Shown here: one piece after another, positions 36,372-43,673 of the stretch
How the letters are laid out: every line of letters starts with the position of its first letter
Numbering within the stretch: the first letter of the stretch is position 1
From: Streptomyces sp. NBC_00190
Lineage (GTDB): Bacteria; Actinomycetota; Actinomycetes; Streptomycetales; Streptomycetaceae
Length of the DNA stretch: 64,000 nucleotides
Reading direction: 5' to 3'
NCBI RefSeq assembly: GCF_036203305.1
Contig: NZ_CP108131.1
Location: 1,178,001-1,242,000 of the forward strand
Translations under genes and position numbers: made by a program
The notes under the pieces: generated by a model
The model's input: the letters and a program-made list of their open reading frames with translations, nothing else
Told to the model about the DNA's origin: nothing
The model's database searches: none

Positions 36372-36541
36372 TCATTGCCGCCGATTTCAGAATTGAAGGC
36401 TGCCATCCGCGCAGGCAGGCCCGGCTGGAAGATCAGCGAACGGAATTCAGCAGCCGTGGCGGCCGAATCGGACGCCAGACTCGACAGGGTGAGTGTTCCT
36501 ATGTCGGGGAGGGGGCGCCCAGCGGGGTCTATATCGCTCAT
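36341..36541 (-). CDS. Putative FxSxx-type RiPP precursor with C-terminal extension, 66 aa
   Basis: A short frame immediately before, and overlapping, the FxsB-type maturase, the expected place for an FxSxx-COOH precursor. It is acidic and Ser/Ala-rich at first (TLTLSSLASDSAATAAEF), then PGLPARMAAFNSEI. FNSEI (residues 49-53) fits the F-x-S-x-x signature that normally forms the very C-terminus. Here 13 residues (GGNECLLPSTNSS) follow because the frame runs on into the maturase gene. A second F-x-S, FRS, occurs at 33-35. Start ATG 36541 has only a weak ribosome site. The call rests on context plus motif. Confidence 0.6.
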   Translation of the reverse strand: MSDIDPAGRPLPDIGTLTLSSLASDSAATAAEFRSLIFQPGLPARMAAFNSEIGGNECLLPSTNSS

Positions 36542-36690
36542 GATCACCTTTTCTGTCATAGCGGAAGCCATGATCGATGAAGGGTGCACACAGGGCTGCT
36601 CACGCGAAGGACCGCGGCCACCACAATAGCATCGGACTACGCACGTTCCCAGATTTTGCGGATAATTCTGATCCCGATCGGCGTACACTC

Positions 36691-37245
36691 ATGCCGGTGA
36701 ATATCGAATCGGCGCAGGGGTCACAAGTAACTATCCGGACAGTCACGGCGGAAGACCAGGAAAGATATGTCGAACTGGTACGGATGAGTGCCGACCTCCA
36801 TCACCCGTGGGTCGCCATGCCAGGCACGCCGAGTGGATTCTCGGCCTATCTGGCGAGAACCGGTGGGGAGACCACCGTCGGCTTGGTGGTCTGCCTCAAT
36901 GACCGGGCCGACCTGGTCGGGACGATCACCATCAGCGGCATCGTTCGAGACCCCTACCACCGTGGCGTGCTCGGCTACGCCGCTTTCCTGCCCTACACGG
37001 GCCGGGGCTACATGTCCGAGGGCGTCGCGCTCGCGGTGCGTTACGCCTTCGACCAGTTGGGGCTCCACCGCGTGGAGGCCGACGTCCAGCCGGGCAATAC
37101 CGCGTCGCTGAATCTCGTCCGGCGGCTCGGGTTCCGGAAGGAGGGCGTCTCACCCGGCTTCATCAAGATCGACGGAGTCTGGCGCGACCACGAACGCTGG
37201 GCCATCACGGCGGAGATGGAGCTTCCCCCGGTTTGGTCGCAGTGA
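36691..37245 (+). CDS. GNAT-family N-acetyltransferase, RimJ/RimL-like, 184 aa
   Basis: Acetyl-CoA-dependent transferase of the RimJ type: VTIRTVTAEDQERYVELV at the start, LGYAAFLPYTGRGYMSEGVALAVRYAFDQLG (acetyl-CoA loop RGYMSEG), then HRVEADVQPGNTASLNLVRRLGFRKEG. Typical targets are N-termini of proteins, or small amines and peptides. It is encoded opposite to the precursor operon, 149 bp from the precursor start, in a notably AT-rich promoter region, and converges on the effector-like gene 35 bp away. It could modify the peptide product, but that is inference. Confidence 0.85.
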   Translation: MPVNIESAQGSQVTIRTVTAEDQERYVELVRMSADLHHPWVAMPGTPSGFSAYLARTGGETTVGLVVCLNDRADLVGTITISGIVRDPYHRGVLGYAAFLPYTGRGYMSEGVALAVRYAFDQLGLHRVEADVQPGNTASLNLVRRLGFRKEGVSPGFIKIDGVWRDHERWAITAEMELPPVWSQ

Positions 37246-37280
37246 CTCCGCCGCACGCCGGGGAACGAAGGGAGCGCGCT

Positions 37281-37613
37281 TCATTGGATCGTGAACCCGC
37301 CATGGATGTCGCGGGTCATGACCACGTTCTTGGCCTGGCCTTGGAACGAGTTGGCGGCGCCCCCGTTCGTCACCTGGCTCCACAGGGCCTGGCACTCCTG
37401 CCGGAACGCGGGGTCGCGCGTGAACTCCTCGTCCAGGGCCGCCGAGAGCTGCTCCCGGGACTCCGCATCGGTCGGAATGTCGATCGGACGGCCGGCGAAG
37501 CGCTCCCTGATCCTCCGGACGAGGGCCGGAAGGGCGGCCCCGGCGGACTCACCCGCTCCGGTGGCGACACCGGCGGCGAGGGCTGCGGCGATGGCGAGGG
37601 ACAAAGGATCCAT
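37281..37613 (-). CDS. Bell-like effector candidate with C-terminal amyloid-like motif, 110 aa
   Basis: GGAGG precedes ATG 37613. The first 35 residues are a hydrophobic Ala/Gly-rich helix (MDPLSLAIAAALAAGVATGA), then a charged helical part to about residue 80, then a linker and GQAKNVVMTRDIHGG at 92-106. Short all-helical proteins with a hydrophobic N-terminal helix and a C-terminal amyloid motif shared with a neighbouring NLR match the described bacterial Bell effectors, the analogue of fungal HeLo/HELL pore formers. The match to the NLR N-terminus includes N-x-x-x-GQA-x-NVV and GG. Function as a membrane-disrupting effector is inferred. Confidence 0.6.
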   Translation of the reverse strand: MDPLSLAIAAALAAGVATGAGESAGAALPALVRRIRERFAGRPIDIPTDAESREQLSAALDEEFTRDPAFRQECQALWSQVTNGGAANSFQGQAKNVVMTRDIHGGFTIQ

Positions 37614-37773
37614 TCGAGTCCTCCACGGTGAGGGTGGCCCGTCCATCATGAGGCCGAGGCCCGACGGAAGCCAGAGGGCCCCCTCCCGCGCGAACTCCCC
37701 CTGCATCGCCTTTGCTTCGCCCCCCGCATCGCCGGGGGCGGGAGAGGGAAGGGCTGCCGGACGGCCGGCGGGG

Positions 37774-38964
37774 TCAGCGGCGGACGCGGGGCATGCCGAG
37801 GCCGATCCACGAGATGATCTCGCGCTGGATCTCGTTGTTGCCGCCGCCGAAGGTGAAGATGACGGCGCTGCGGTAGCCGCGTTCGAGCTCGCCACGCAGG
37901 ACCGCTCCGGCGGAGCCGTCCTTGAGGGAGCCGGCCGCGCCGACGACTTCCATGAGCCAGGCGTACGCGTCGCGGCGCGCCTCGGAGCCGTAGACCTTGA
38001 CCGCTGAGGCGTCCTGGGGGGTGAGGGTGCCGGACTGGACGGCGTTCACCATCTGCCAGTTGAGCAGCTTCATCGCGTCGAGGCGGGCGTGGGTGCGGGC
38101 GAGGCGGCCGCGGACCCAGGACAGGTCGATCACCCGGCGGCCGTCGGCGAGTTTCGTCCCGGCGGCCCAGCGCTGGACGTCGTGCAGGGCGCGGATGGCC
38201 ATGGTGCCGTGGGCGGCGAGGGTCACGCGCTCGTGGTTGAGCTGATTGGTGATCAGGCGCCAGCCCTTGTTCTCCTGGCCGACGCGGCGGGCGGCGGGGA
38301 CGCGGATGTTCTCGTAGTAGCTGGCGGTGGTGTCGTGCGAGGCCAGGGTGTTGATGAGGGTGCAGGAGTAGCCGGGGTCGGAGGTCGGCACGAGGAGCAT
38401 GGTGATGCCCTTGTGCGCCGGGGCGTCCGGGTCGGTGCGGACGGCGAGCCAGACCCAGTCGGCGGTGTCGCCGTTGGTGGTCCAGATCTTCTGCCCGTTG
38501 ACGACGTAGGTGCCGGTCTCCTCGTCGCCCTCGCGGACTGCCTTGCACTTGAGCGCGGCGAGGTCGGTGCCCGCGTCGGGCTCGCTGTAGCCGATGGCGA
38601 AGTCGATCTCGCCGGCGAGGATCCTGGGGAGGAAGTACGCCTTCTGCTCGTCGGTGCCGAACTGCATGATGGTCGGCCCGACGGTGTTGAGCGCCATCAG
38701 CGGCAGGGGGACGACGGCCTGCGCGGCCTCGTCGAAGAAGATGAACTGGTCCATCGGGGACATCCCGCGGCCGCCGTACTCCTTCGGCCAGCCGACCCCG
38801 AGCCAGCCGTCGGAGCCGAGCCGGCGGATGGTCTCCCGGTAGAACCGCTTCTGCGCCGCCGGGTCCTCGTAGCGGGCGTAGACGTCCTCAGGGATCAGCC
38901 GGGCGAAGTAGGCACGCAGCTCGGCGCGCAACTGCTGCTGCTCGGGCGTGTATTCGAGGTGCAC
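37774..38964 (-). CDS. Acyl-CoA dehydrogenase, FadE26-like, 396 aa
   Basis: GTG start with GGAGG six bases upstream. FAD flavoprotein oxidising acyl-CoA at C2-C3. The opening HLEYTPEQQQLRAELRAYFARL, then YSEPDAGTDLAALKCKA (substrate/FAD region), NGQKIWTTNGDTADW and the C-terminal FGGGNNEIQREIISWIGLGMPR match the group that forms hetero-oligomers in sterol side-chain degradation (FadE26/27, FadE28/29). The partner subunit is absent here. A perfect KstR-type site lies about 50 bp upstream. The gene is 34 kb from the other sterol-type genes. Confidence 0.87.
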   Translation of the reverse strand: MHLEYTPEQQQLRAELRAYFARLIPEDVYARYEDPAAQKRFYRETIRRLGSDGWLGVGWPKEYGGRGMSPMDQFIFFDEAAQAVVPLPLMALNTVGPTIMQFGTDEQKAYFLPRILAGEIDFAIGYSEPDAGTDLAALKCKAVREGDEETGTYVVNGQKIWTTNGDTADWVWLAVRTDPDAPAHKGITMLLVPTSDPGYSCTLINTLASHDTTASYYENIRVPAARRVGQENKGWRLITNQLNHERVTLAAHGTMAIRALHDVQRWAAGTKLADGRRVIDLSWVRGRLARTHARLDAMKLLNWQMVNAVQSGTLTPQDASAVKVYGSEARRDAYAWLMEVVGAAGSLKDGSAGAVLRGELERGYRSAVIFTFGGGNNEIQREIISWIGLGMPRVRR

Positions 38965-39012
38965 GGCCCCTCCGGGATTCTCACGGTCCGTCGTCGCTGG
39001 CGGAGGGCAGAC

Positions 39013-39026
39013 TAGAACCTGTTACA
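39013..39026. promoter_or_regulatory. KstR-type operator before acyl-CoA dehydrogenase
   Basis: TAGAACCTGTTACA fits TnnAACnnGTTnnA at all fixed positions, like 3344-3357. It lies 49 bp upstream of the dehydrogenase GTG and 23 bp from the IS630 insertion point, so the element just missed it. Confidence 0.6.
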
Positions 39027-39048
39027 AGAATCCGGAAGGGTCGGCGGG

Positions 39049-40140
39049 CTAGTCTTCTGAGTCGGGAATTCTGTTCAGATAGCTGGCGAGGCGTTCGAGG
39101 ATCTCGTCTGCGGTCTTGGTCCAGACGTAGGGCTTGGGGTCGGTGTTCCAGGCGGCGATCCAGTCACGGATGTCCTTCTCGAGGGCCTGGACTGACTTGT
39201 GGACGCCTCGCCGTATCTGCTTGTTGGTGAGTTCGGCGAACCATCGCTCGACCAGGTTCAGCCAGGACGACCCGGTCGGGGTGAAGTGCAGGTGGAACCG
39301 GGGGTGGCCGAGCAGCCACTTCTTGATGTCCGGGGTCTTGTGGGTGGCGTAGTTGTCGCAGATCAGATGGACGTCCAGGCCTGCCGGCACTTCCTTGTCG
39401 AGCTTGACCAGGAACTTCTTGAACTCCTCGGCCCGATGGCGGCGGTGCAGGGAGCCGATCACCTTGCCGGTGGCCACGTTGAGTGCGGCGAACAGGGTGG
39501 TCGTGCCGGCCCGGACGTAGTCGTGCGTTGACCGCTCCGGGACCCCGGGCATCATCGGCAGCACCGGCTGGGACCGGTCCAGGGCCTGGATCTGCGACTT
39601 CTCGTCCACGCAGAACACCAGCGCCCGCTCGGGCGGGTCCAGATAGAGGCCGACGACATCGTGGACCTTGTCGACGAAGTACGGGTCGGTCGACAGCTTG
39701 AAGGTCTCCGAGCGGTGCGGCTGCAGGCCGAACGCCCGCCAGATCCGTGAGACCGAGGACTGGGACAGGCCCATTTCCTTCGCCATCGACCGCGTCGACC
39801 ACTGCGTCGCGTTCTTCGGCTTGGACTCCAAGGTCCTGGTGACCACCGCGGCAACCTGCTCGTCCGTCACCGATCTGGGGCCGCCGGAACGCGGCATGTC
39901 TCCCAGGCCCGCGATCCGGTACTGCACGAAACGGGCCCGCCAACGGCCGACCGCCTGAGGCGTTGATCCGAGACGGACGGCCACGTCCTTGTTCGAGACA
40001 CCCTCGGCGCAGGCCAGGATGATCCGGCACCGCAAAGCCCACGCCTGCGGCGTGGAACGACGCCGCACCCACCCCTCCAGTGCGACCCGTTCCTCGTCCG
40101 ACAGCGTCAACTCGGCCTTCGGCCGCCCCATCCGCGCCAT
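39049..40140 (-). CDS. IS630-family transposase, 363 aa
   Basis: N-terminal helix-turn-helix region (VSNKDVAVRLGSTPQAVGRW) and second HTH (SMAKEMGLSQSSVSRIWRAF), then the DDE catalytic core: VFCVDEKSQ (first Asp), LICDNYATHK (second Asp) and NLVERWFAEL (Glu). Frame is intact and full length, so it may be active. The stop codon TAG at 39051-39049 is built from the TA target duplication and flanking G, not from element DNA alone. Confidence 0.92.
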   Translation of the reverse strand: MARMGRPKAELTLSDEERVALEGWVRRRSTPQAWALRCRIILACAEGVSNKDVAVRLGSTPQAVGRWRARFVQYRIAGLGDMPRSGGPRSVTDEQVAAVVTRTLESKPKNATQWSTRSMAKEMGLSQSSVSRIWRAFGLQPHRSETFKLSTDPYFVDKVHDVVGLYLDPPERALVFCVDEKSQIQALDRSQPVLPMMPGVPERSTHDYVRAGTTTLFAALNVATGKVIGSLHRRHRAEEFKKFLVKLDKEVPAGLDVHLICDNYATHKTPDIKKWLLGHPRFHLHFTPTGSSWLNLVERWFAELTNKQIRRGVHKSVQALEKDIRDWIAAWNTDPKPYVWTKTADEILERLASYLNRIPDSED

Positions 40141-40184
40141 AGGCCAACCCTACACATCTGAACAGAACTCAAGACTCAGAACAC
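39052..40184 (-). mobile_element. IS630-family insertion sequence, intact
   Basis: The element lies between two CTAG tetranucleotides (39049-39052 and 40184-40187), consistent with the TA target duplication of the IS630/Tc1-mariner group. Its ends are imperfect inverted repeats about 30 bp long (left end to 39080, right end from 40156), sharing TTCTGAGTC and TTCTGTTCAGAT. It holds one transposase gene. It lies between the acyl-CoA dehydrogenase promoter and the gene at 40197. Confidence 0.88.
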
Positions 40185-40196
40185 TAGGGTTTCGGC

Positions 40197-40691
40197 ATGA
40201 ACGCGCAGACGGTGACGGCGGGCAGCGAGATCGTGGTCGAACTCCCCGGCTTCACGAGCTACTACAAGGGGACCCCGACCCCGTTCCGGCTGCGACGGCG
40301 CGAGCACGACGGGGCGTGGCTGTACGAGTTGGGCTCGCCGGTCGCCGCGGTGGAGGCGCTCGCGGGGGTGGCGCGCGAGGAGGACATACGGGCCTTCGCG
40401 CACGGGATCCTCGAGGTGCTGGCGGTGGGCGGCGGGGAGCCGGACTTCCCCCTGTACGACGACGGCTACGCGGAGACGATCGTGACGGTCGGGTACGGGC
40501 CCGAGCTGTACCTGTGCGTGGAGGCCGTCTTCAGCCTCGCGGCGGACCGGGTGGGGACCTCACCGAGCGGCGAGCCTTTGTACTCCAACCCCTTCGGCGG
40601 GTCCCACGTGTACCTGGGCGAGATCTCACCGGCCGAGCCCGAGGTCCTGACCGCGCTGGCCCGGGAGTTGCTGGCCGCGCTCGACGGCTGA
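40197..40691 (+). CDS. Hypothetical protein, 164 aa
   Basis: Unrecognised soluble protein, MNAQTVTAGSEIVVELPGF onward. It shows the composition and codon bias of a real gene and ends just before a clean terminator hairpin. No signal peptide or membrane span. The IS630 element ends nine bases upstream of its ATG, so its native promoter and ribosome site were displaced; only GGGTTTCGGC remains before the start. It may now be silent or transcribed from the element. Confidence 0.65.
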   Translation: MNAQTVTAGSEIVVELPGFTSYYKGTPTPFRLRRREHDGAWLYELGSPVAAVEALAGVAREEDIRAFAHGILEVLAVGGGEPDFPLYDDGYAETIVTVGYGPELYLCVEAVFSLAADRVGTSPSGEPLYSNPFGGSHVYLGEISPAEPEVLTALARELLAALDG

Positions 40692-40714
40692 CCTGCCCGG
40701 ACGGGCCGGGCAGG
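40692..40714. terminator. Hairpin between convergent genes
   Basis: CCTGCCCGG and CCGGGCAGG form a 9-bp perfect stem with loop ACGGG, starting right after a stop codon. Confidence 0.75.
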
Positions 40715-40739
40715 CAGGCGCGCAGGCCGGTGACCGCGA

Positions 40740-41090
40740 TCACCGGAAGAAGATCACCGACCGCAGCTTCAGGCGCTCCGAGCCGCGGCCGGTGTACGGG
40801 CGCAAGTCGAACTCGTCACCCGTGCAGTCGGGGTTGGTGAAGACCCGCGCGAGGGCGTCGGTCCGGTTGCGCGGCGAGAAGGCCGGCTCGGAGGAGTTGG
40901 GGTCGGCGGCCTCGGGGATGACCATGCACTCGTGACCCTCCGGGTCGAAGAGGAATGCCCGCTGCGGCTCCCCGCTCAGGCCGATGTAGGAGTACTCGAA
41001 TTCACCGGTCGCGGCAGTGGCCGAGCCGGGCACGGCGACGAGCAGCGTGAGGGCACTGACTGCGGCCACGGCGGCGGTACGAAGACGCAT
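40740..41090 (-). CDS. Small secreted protein of unknown function, 116 aa
   Basis: AGGGAAG before ATG. Signal peptide MRLRTAAVAAVSALTLLVAV with cleavage near ATAATG. The mature protein is about 90 residues with two cysteines (HECMVIPE and NPDCTGDEF) likely forming a disulphide. It ends in KLRSVIFFR. The layout resembles small beta-gamma-crystallin-like or inhibitor-like secreted proteins of streptomycetes, but I cannot assign a family. Confidence 0.7.
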   Translation of the reverse strand: MRLRTAAVAAVSALTLLVAVPGSATAATGEFEYSYIGLSGEPQRAFLFDPEGHECMVIPEAADPNSSEPAFSPRNRTDALARVFTNPDCTGDEFDLRPYTGRGSERLKLRSVIFFR

Positions 41091-41241
41091 GGGGGCTTCC
41101 CTTTCGGTTTCGGAAGGTGACGCCAACCACGCTAGCGCTCACCCAGCGTGACCAAACGATTCGTCCGCACCACCGAAAAGGGGGGTTTGGCACCGGATCG
41201 CCCAGGGGAGCAGGCGACCTGCCCCCGAGGCTGCGAGCGCG

Positions 41242-41775
41242 CTACGCGTACAGCTCGATGACGTCGAAGCAGACGAGGTCGCGCTCCGCGTCGAGGAGGA
41301 ACTCGCCCGAGGAGGAGGTGAACAGGTCCGAGCCGGGCCTGTTCATCAGGGTGTCGAAGGCCTCGCTCCGCTGCCACGCGGCGCCGGCGGGCACGTACGG
41401 CTTCAGACGGCCCGGAAGGTCCTTCGGCTCCGCGGCCGCGAAGGAGTAGTCGGGGTTGCGCAGGATGCCCGCCACCTGGCCGGTCCCGAGGCGGGCGACT
41501 CCGACCAGCCGGATCCGGGAGTCCGGGCTGGGGATGTAGCGGTCGCCGCCGGCGGACGCGTCCACGTCGTAGCCCTGCCAGTGCGCCTCGGTGAGCTCGC
41601 CCGCCGCATGGAACCGCAGCTTCAGCGGCTCCAGATCGGTACGGACCCGGCGCGGGTCCGGCTCGTCGGACGACAGCGCGGACCCCACCCCGACCCCGGC
41701 GCCCGCCAGCAGCAGCGAGCCGCCCAGGATCAGCAGGAACCGGCGTCTGCTGGTGCGGCCGCGCTGCGACTCCAT
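41242..41775 (-). CDS. Tat-exported hypothetical protein, 177 aa
   Basis: N-terminal TSRRRFLLILGGSLLLAGAG is a good Tat signal. The rest is a soluble domain with no recognised motif, including SRIRLVGVARLGTGQVAGIL and FLLDAERDLVCFDVIELYA. It lies 19 bp upstream of, and in line with, nothing on its own strand downstream; the amino-sugar operon ends at its 5' side. Function unknown. Confidence 0.65.
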   Translation of the reverse strand: MESQRGRTSRRRFLLILGGSLLLAGAGVGVGSALSSDEPDPRRVRTDLEPLKLRFHAAGELTEAHWQGYDVDASAGGDRYIPSPDSRIRLVGVARLGTGQVAGILRNPDYSFAAAEPKDLPGRLKPYVPAGAAWQRSEAFDTLMNRPGSDLFTSSSGEFLLDAERDLVCFDVIELYA

Positions 41776-41794
41776 CGTGTCCCCCCGGTGCCCG

Positions 41795-42631
41795 TCAGTT
41801 CAGGGCGCTGATCATAGCCTCGGCCGTCGCCGCCATCGCCGTGCGGGCGGCCGTCAGATAGGGCCTGGGGTCCGCCGCGGTGAGGTGGGTGCGGATGGCC
41901 CCGGTCATCGCCACGTTCAGCGCGGTGCCGATGTTGACCTTGCGGATGCCGCCCGCGACGGCCGCCGCGAGCTCCGTGTCCGGCAGCCCGGAGGAACCGT
42001 GCAGGACGAGCGGCACGTCGACCGTCTTGGCCAGCCGGGCCAGCAGCGCGTGGTCCAGGGAGGCGGTCCGGCTGGTCATGGCGTGGCTGCTGCCGATGGC
42101 GACGGCCAGCGCGTCGACCCCGGAGTCGGCGACGAACCGGTGCGCCTCGTCCGGGTCGGTACGGGCGCCGGGCGCGTGCGGATCCAGTGGCGCCGCCCCG
42201 TTCTTGCCGCCGACCTCGCCCAGCTCCGCTTCGATCCAGAGGCCGTTGACGTGTGCCCAGTCCGCGGCCGAACGGGTCGCCTCCAGGTTCTCGGCGTACG
42301 GGAGGTGCGCGGCGTCGTACATGACGGAGCTGAATCCCGCGTCGCCGGCCTGGCGCAGCAGTTCGGAGCTCTTGACGTGGTCGAGGTGCAGGCCGGCCGG
42401 GACCCCCGCGGCCTCGGCGCAGGCGGCGGCCGCGCGGGAGATGGGCAGCAGCTGCCCGCCGCGGAACTTCACGGCGTTCTCGCTCAGTTGGAGGATGACC
42501 GGCAGTCCGGCCGCCTCGGCTCCGGCGACGACGGCTTCGGCGTGCTCCAGGGTGATGATGTTGAAGGCGGCGACGGCGCGGCCCGCGCCGGCCGCCTCCC
42601 GGACGAGCGTGCCCGCGGGGACGAGGCTCAT
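41795..42631 (-). CDS. Class II aldolase (AgaY/KbaY-like), 278 aa
   Basis: Zn-dependent aldolase cleaving a ketose bisphosphate to dihydroxyacetone phosphate plus aldehyde. The family segment GLHLDHVKSS carries catalytic Asp and zinc His; DALAVAIGSSHAM and PLVLHGSSGLP bind zinc and phosphate, and IRKVNIGTALN ends the barrel. Length fits tagatose-bisphosphate aldolase more than the longer FbaA. Its start overlaps the SIS gene stop (ATGA). With SIS and DeoR partners, an N-acetylgalactosamine- or tagatose-type pathway is likely. Confidence 0.83.
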   Translation of the reverse strand: MSLVPAGTLVREAAGAGRAVAAFNIITLEHAEAVVAGAEAAGLPVILQLSENAVKFRGGQLLPISRAAAACAEAAGVPAGLHLDHVKSSELLRQAGDAGFSSVMYDAAHLPYAENLEATRSAADWAHVNGLWIEAELGEVGGKNGAAPLDPHAPGARTDPDEAHRFVADSGVDALAVAIGSSHAMTSRTASLDHALLARLAKTVDVPLVLHGSSGLPDTELAAAVAGGIRKVNIGTALNVAMTGAIRTHLTAADPRPYLTAARTAMAATAEAMISALN

Positions 42632-43530
42632 CGGACCGCCTCCTCTCCGGTGGTGAGGATCACCGAGCGGGTGAGGTGGCGCGGCGTGTCCGGATCCAGC
42701 TGCTGGTGGGCGGCGACGGCGAGGGCCAGGCGGTGCACCCGGACCAGCTCGGCGAGCGGGTCGAGCCGCCCGGCCACCCACTGGGCGCCGGTGGCGCGCA
42801 CCTGGTCGGCGAGGCCGTCGGGGGCCTCGTCGAGGGACCAGGTGACGGTGCCCGGGCCGGAGACGCTGATGGGCCCGTGCCGGTACTCCATCGCCGGGTA
42901 GGACTCGGCCCAGGACAGGGAAGCCTCGCGCATCTTCAGCGCCGCCTCGTTCGCGAGGCCGATGCTCCAGCCGCGGCCGAGGAAGGTGAACTGCCCCCGG
43001 CTCTCCAGCTCGGCGGGCAGCGGCTCGGCCAGCGCCGTGCGCGCGTCGGCGACGACGCCCGCGGTGTGCAGCCCGGCGTGGGCGCGCAGCAGGGTGAGGG
43101 CGGTGGTGGCGAAGCGGGTCTGGACGACGGACCGCTCGTCGGCGAAGTCGAGGACGACGAGCTCGTCGGCGAGGGTCATCACCGGGGTGGCCGGATCTCC
43201 GATGACGGCGGTCGTGGGCACGCCCGCGTCCCGCAGCCCGGCCAGCAGGTCCAGCACCTCGGTGGTGGTCCCGGACCGGGTGAGGGCGACGACCCGGTCG
43301 TAGCGGCGGTGGCTCGGGAACTCCGAGGCGGGGAAGGCGTCGGTCTCCCCCTGGCCGGCCTCCTCGCGCAACGCGGCGGCCGCCTGGGCCATGTAGTAGG
43401 AGGTCCCGCACCCGACGATCGCGGTACGCTCCCCCGGCTGCGGCAGCACCGCCCGCCGGGCCGGGGCCAGTTCGGCGGCCCGCTCCCAGCATCCGGGCTG
43501 CGTGCCCAACTCGTGCGCGACGTGACTCAT
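42628..43530 (-). CDS. SIS-domain sugar isomerase/deaminase (AgaS-like), 300 aa
   Basis: Two SIS domains: VGCGTSYYMAQAAAAL and LTRSGTTTEVLDLL in the first, FLGRGWSIGLANEAALKMREASLSWAESYP in the second, with EYRHGPIS near the active site. This matches GlmS-like isomerases without the glutaminase half, as in AgaS galactosamine-6-phosphate deaminase. Start ATG 43530 has AGGGAG at good spacing; an ATG 14 bases upstream is in another setting. First gene of a two-gene operon divergent from a DeoR regulator. Confidence 0.83.
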   Translation of the reverse strand: MSHVAHELGTQPGCWERAAELAPARRAVLPQPGERTAIVGCGTSYYMAQAAAALREEAGQGETDAFPASEFPSHRRYDRVVALTRSGTTTEVLDLLAGLRDAGVPTTAVIGDPATPVMTLADELVVLDFADERSVVQTRFATTALTLLRAHAGLHTAGVVADARTALAEPLPAELESRGQFTFLGRGWSIGLANEAALKMREASLSWAESYPAMEYRHGPISVSGPGTVTWSLDEAPDGLADQVRATGAQWVAGRLDPLAELVRVHRLALAVAAHQQLDPDTPRHLTRSVILTTGEEAVR

Positions 43531-43570
43531 GCAGGCTCCCTCATGCGGCAGACGGGTCTGAATGCGTGTT

Positions 43571-43578
43571 CTTGCAAG
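43571..43578. promoter_or_regulatory. CTTGCAAG palindrome in the sis/deoR divergent promoter
   Basis: A perfect 8-bp palindrome lies near the middle of the 143-bp divergent gap; a related CTTCAAGCAT follows about 30 bp on. It is a candidate site for the DeoR-type regulator. Weak evidence. Confidence 0.3.
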
Positions 43579-43673
43579 GTAGCTGGCTATTTCGCGCAAC
43601 TTCAAGCATCTACGGGTGGATCGCCTGAGTTAATGTCGGCGTGTAGGCCAATGGAGAGCGAAGGGGGCGGCCG

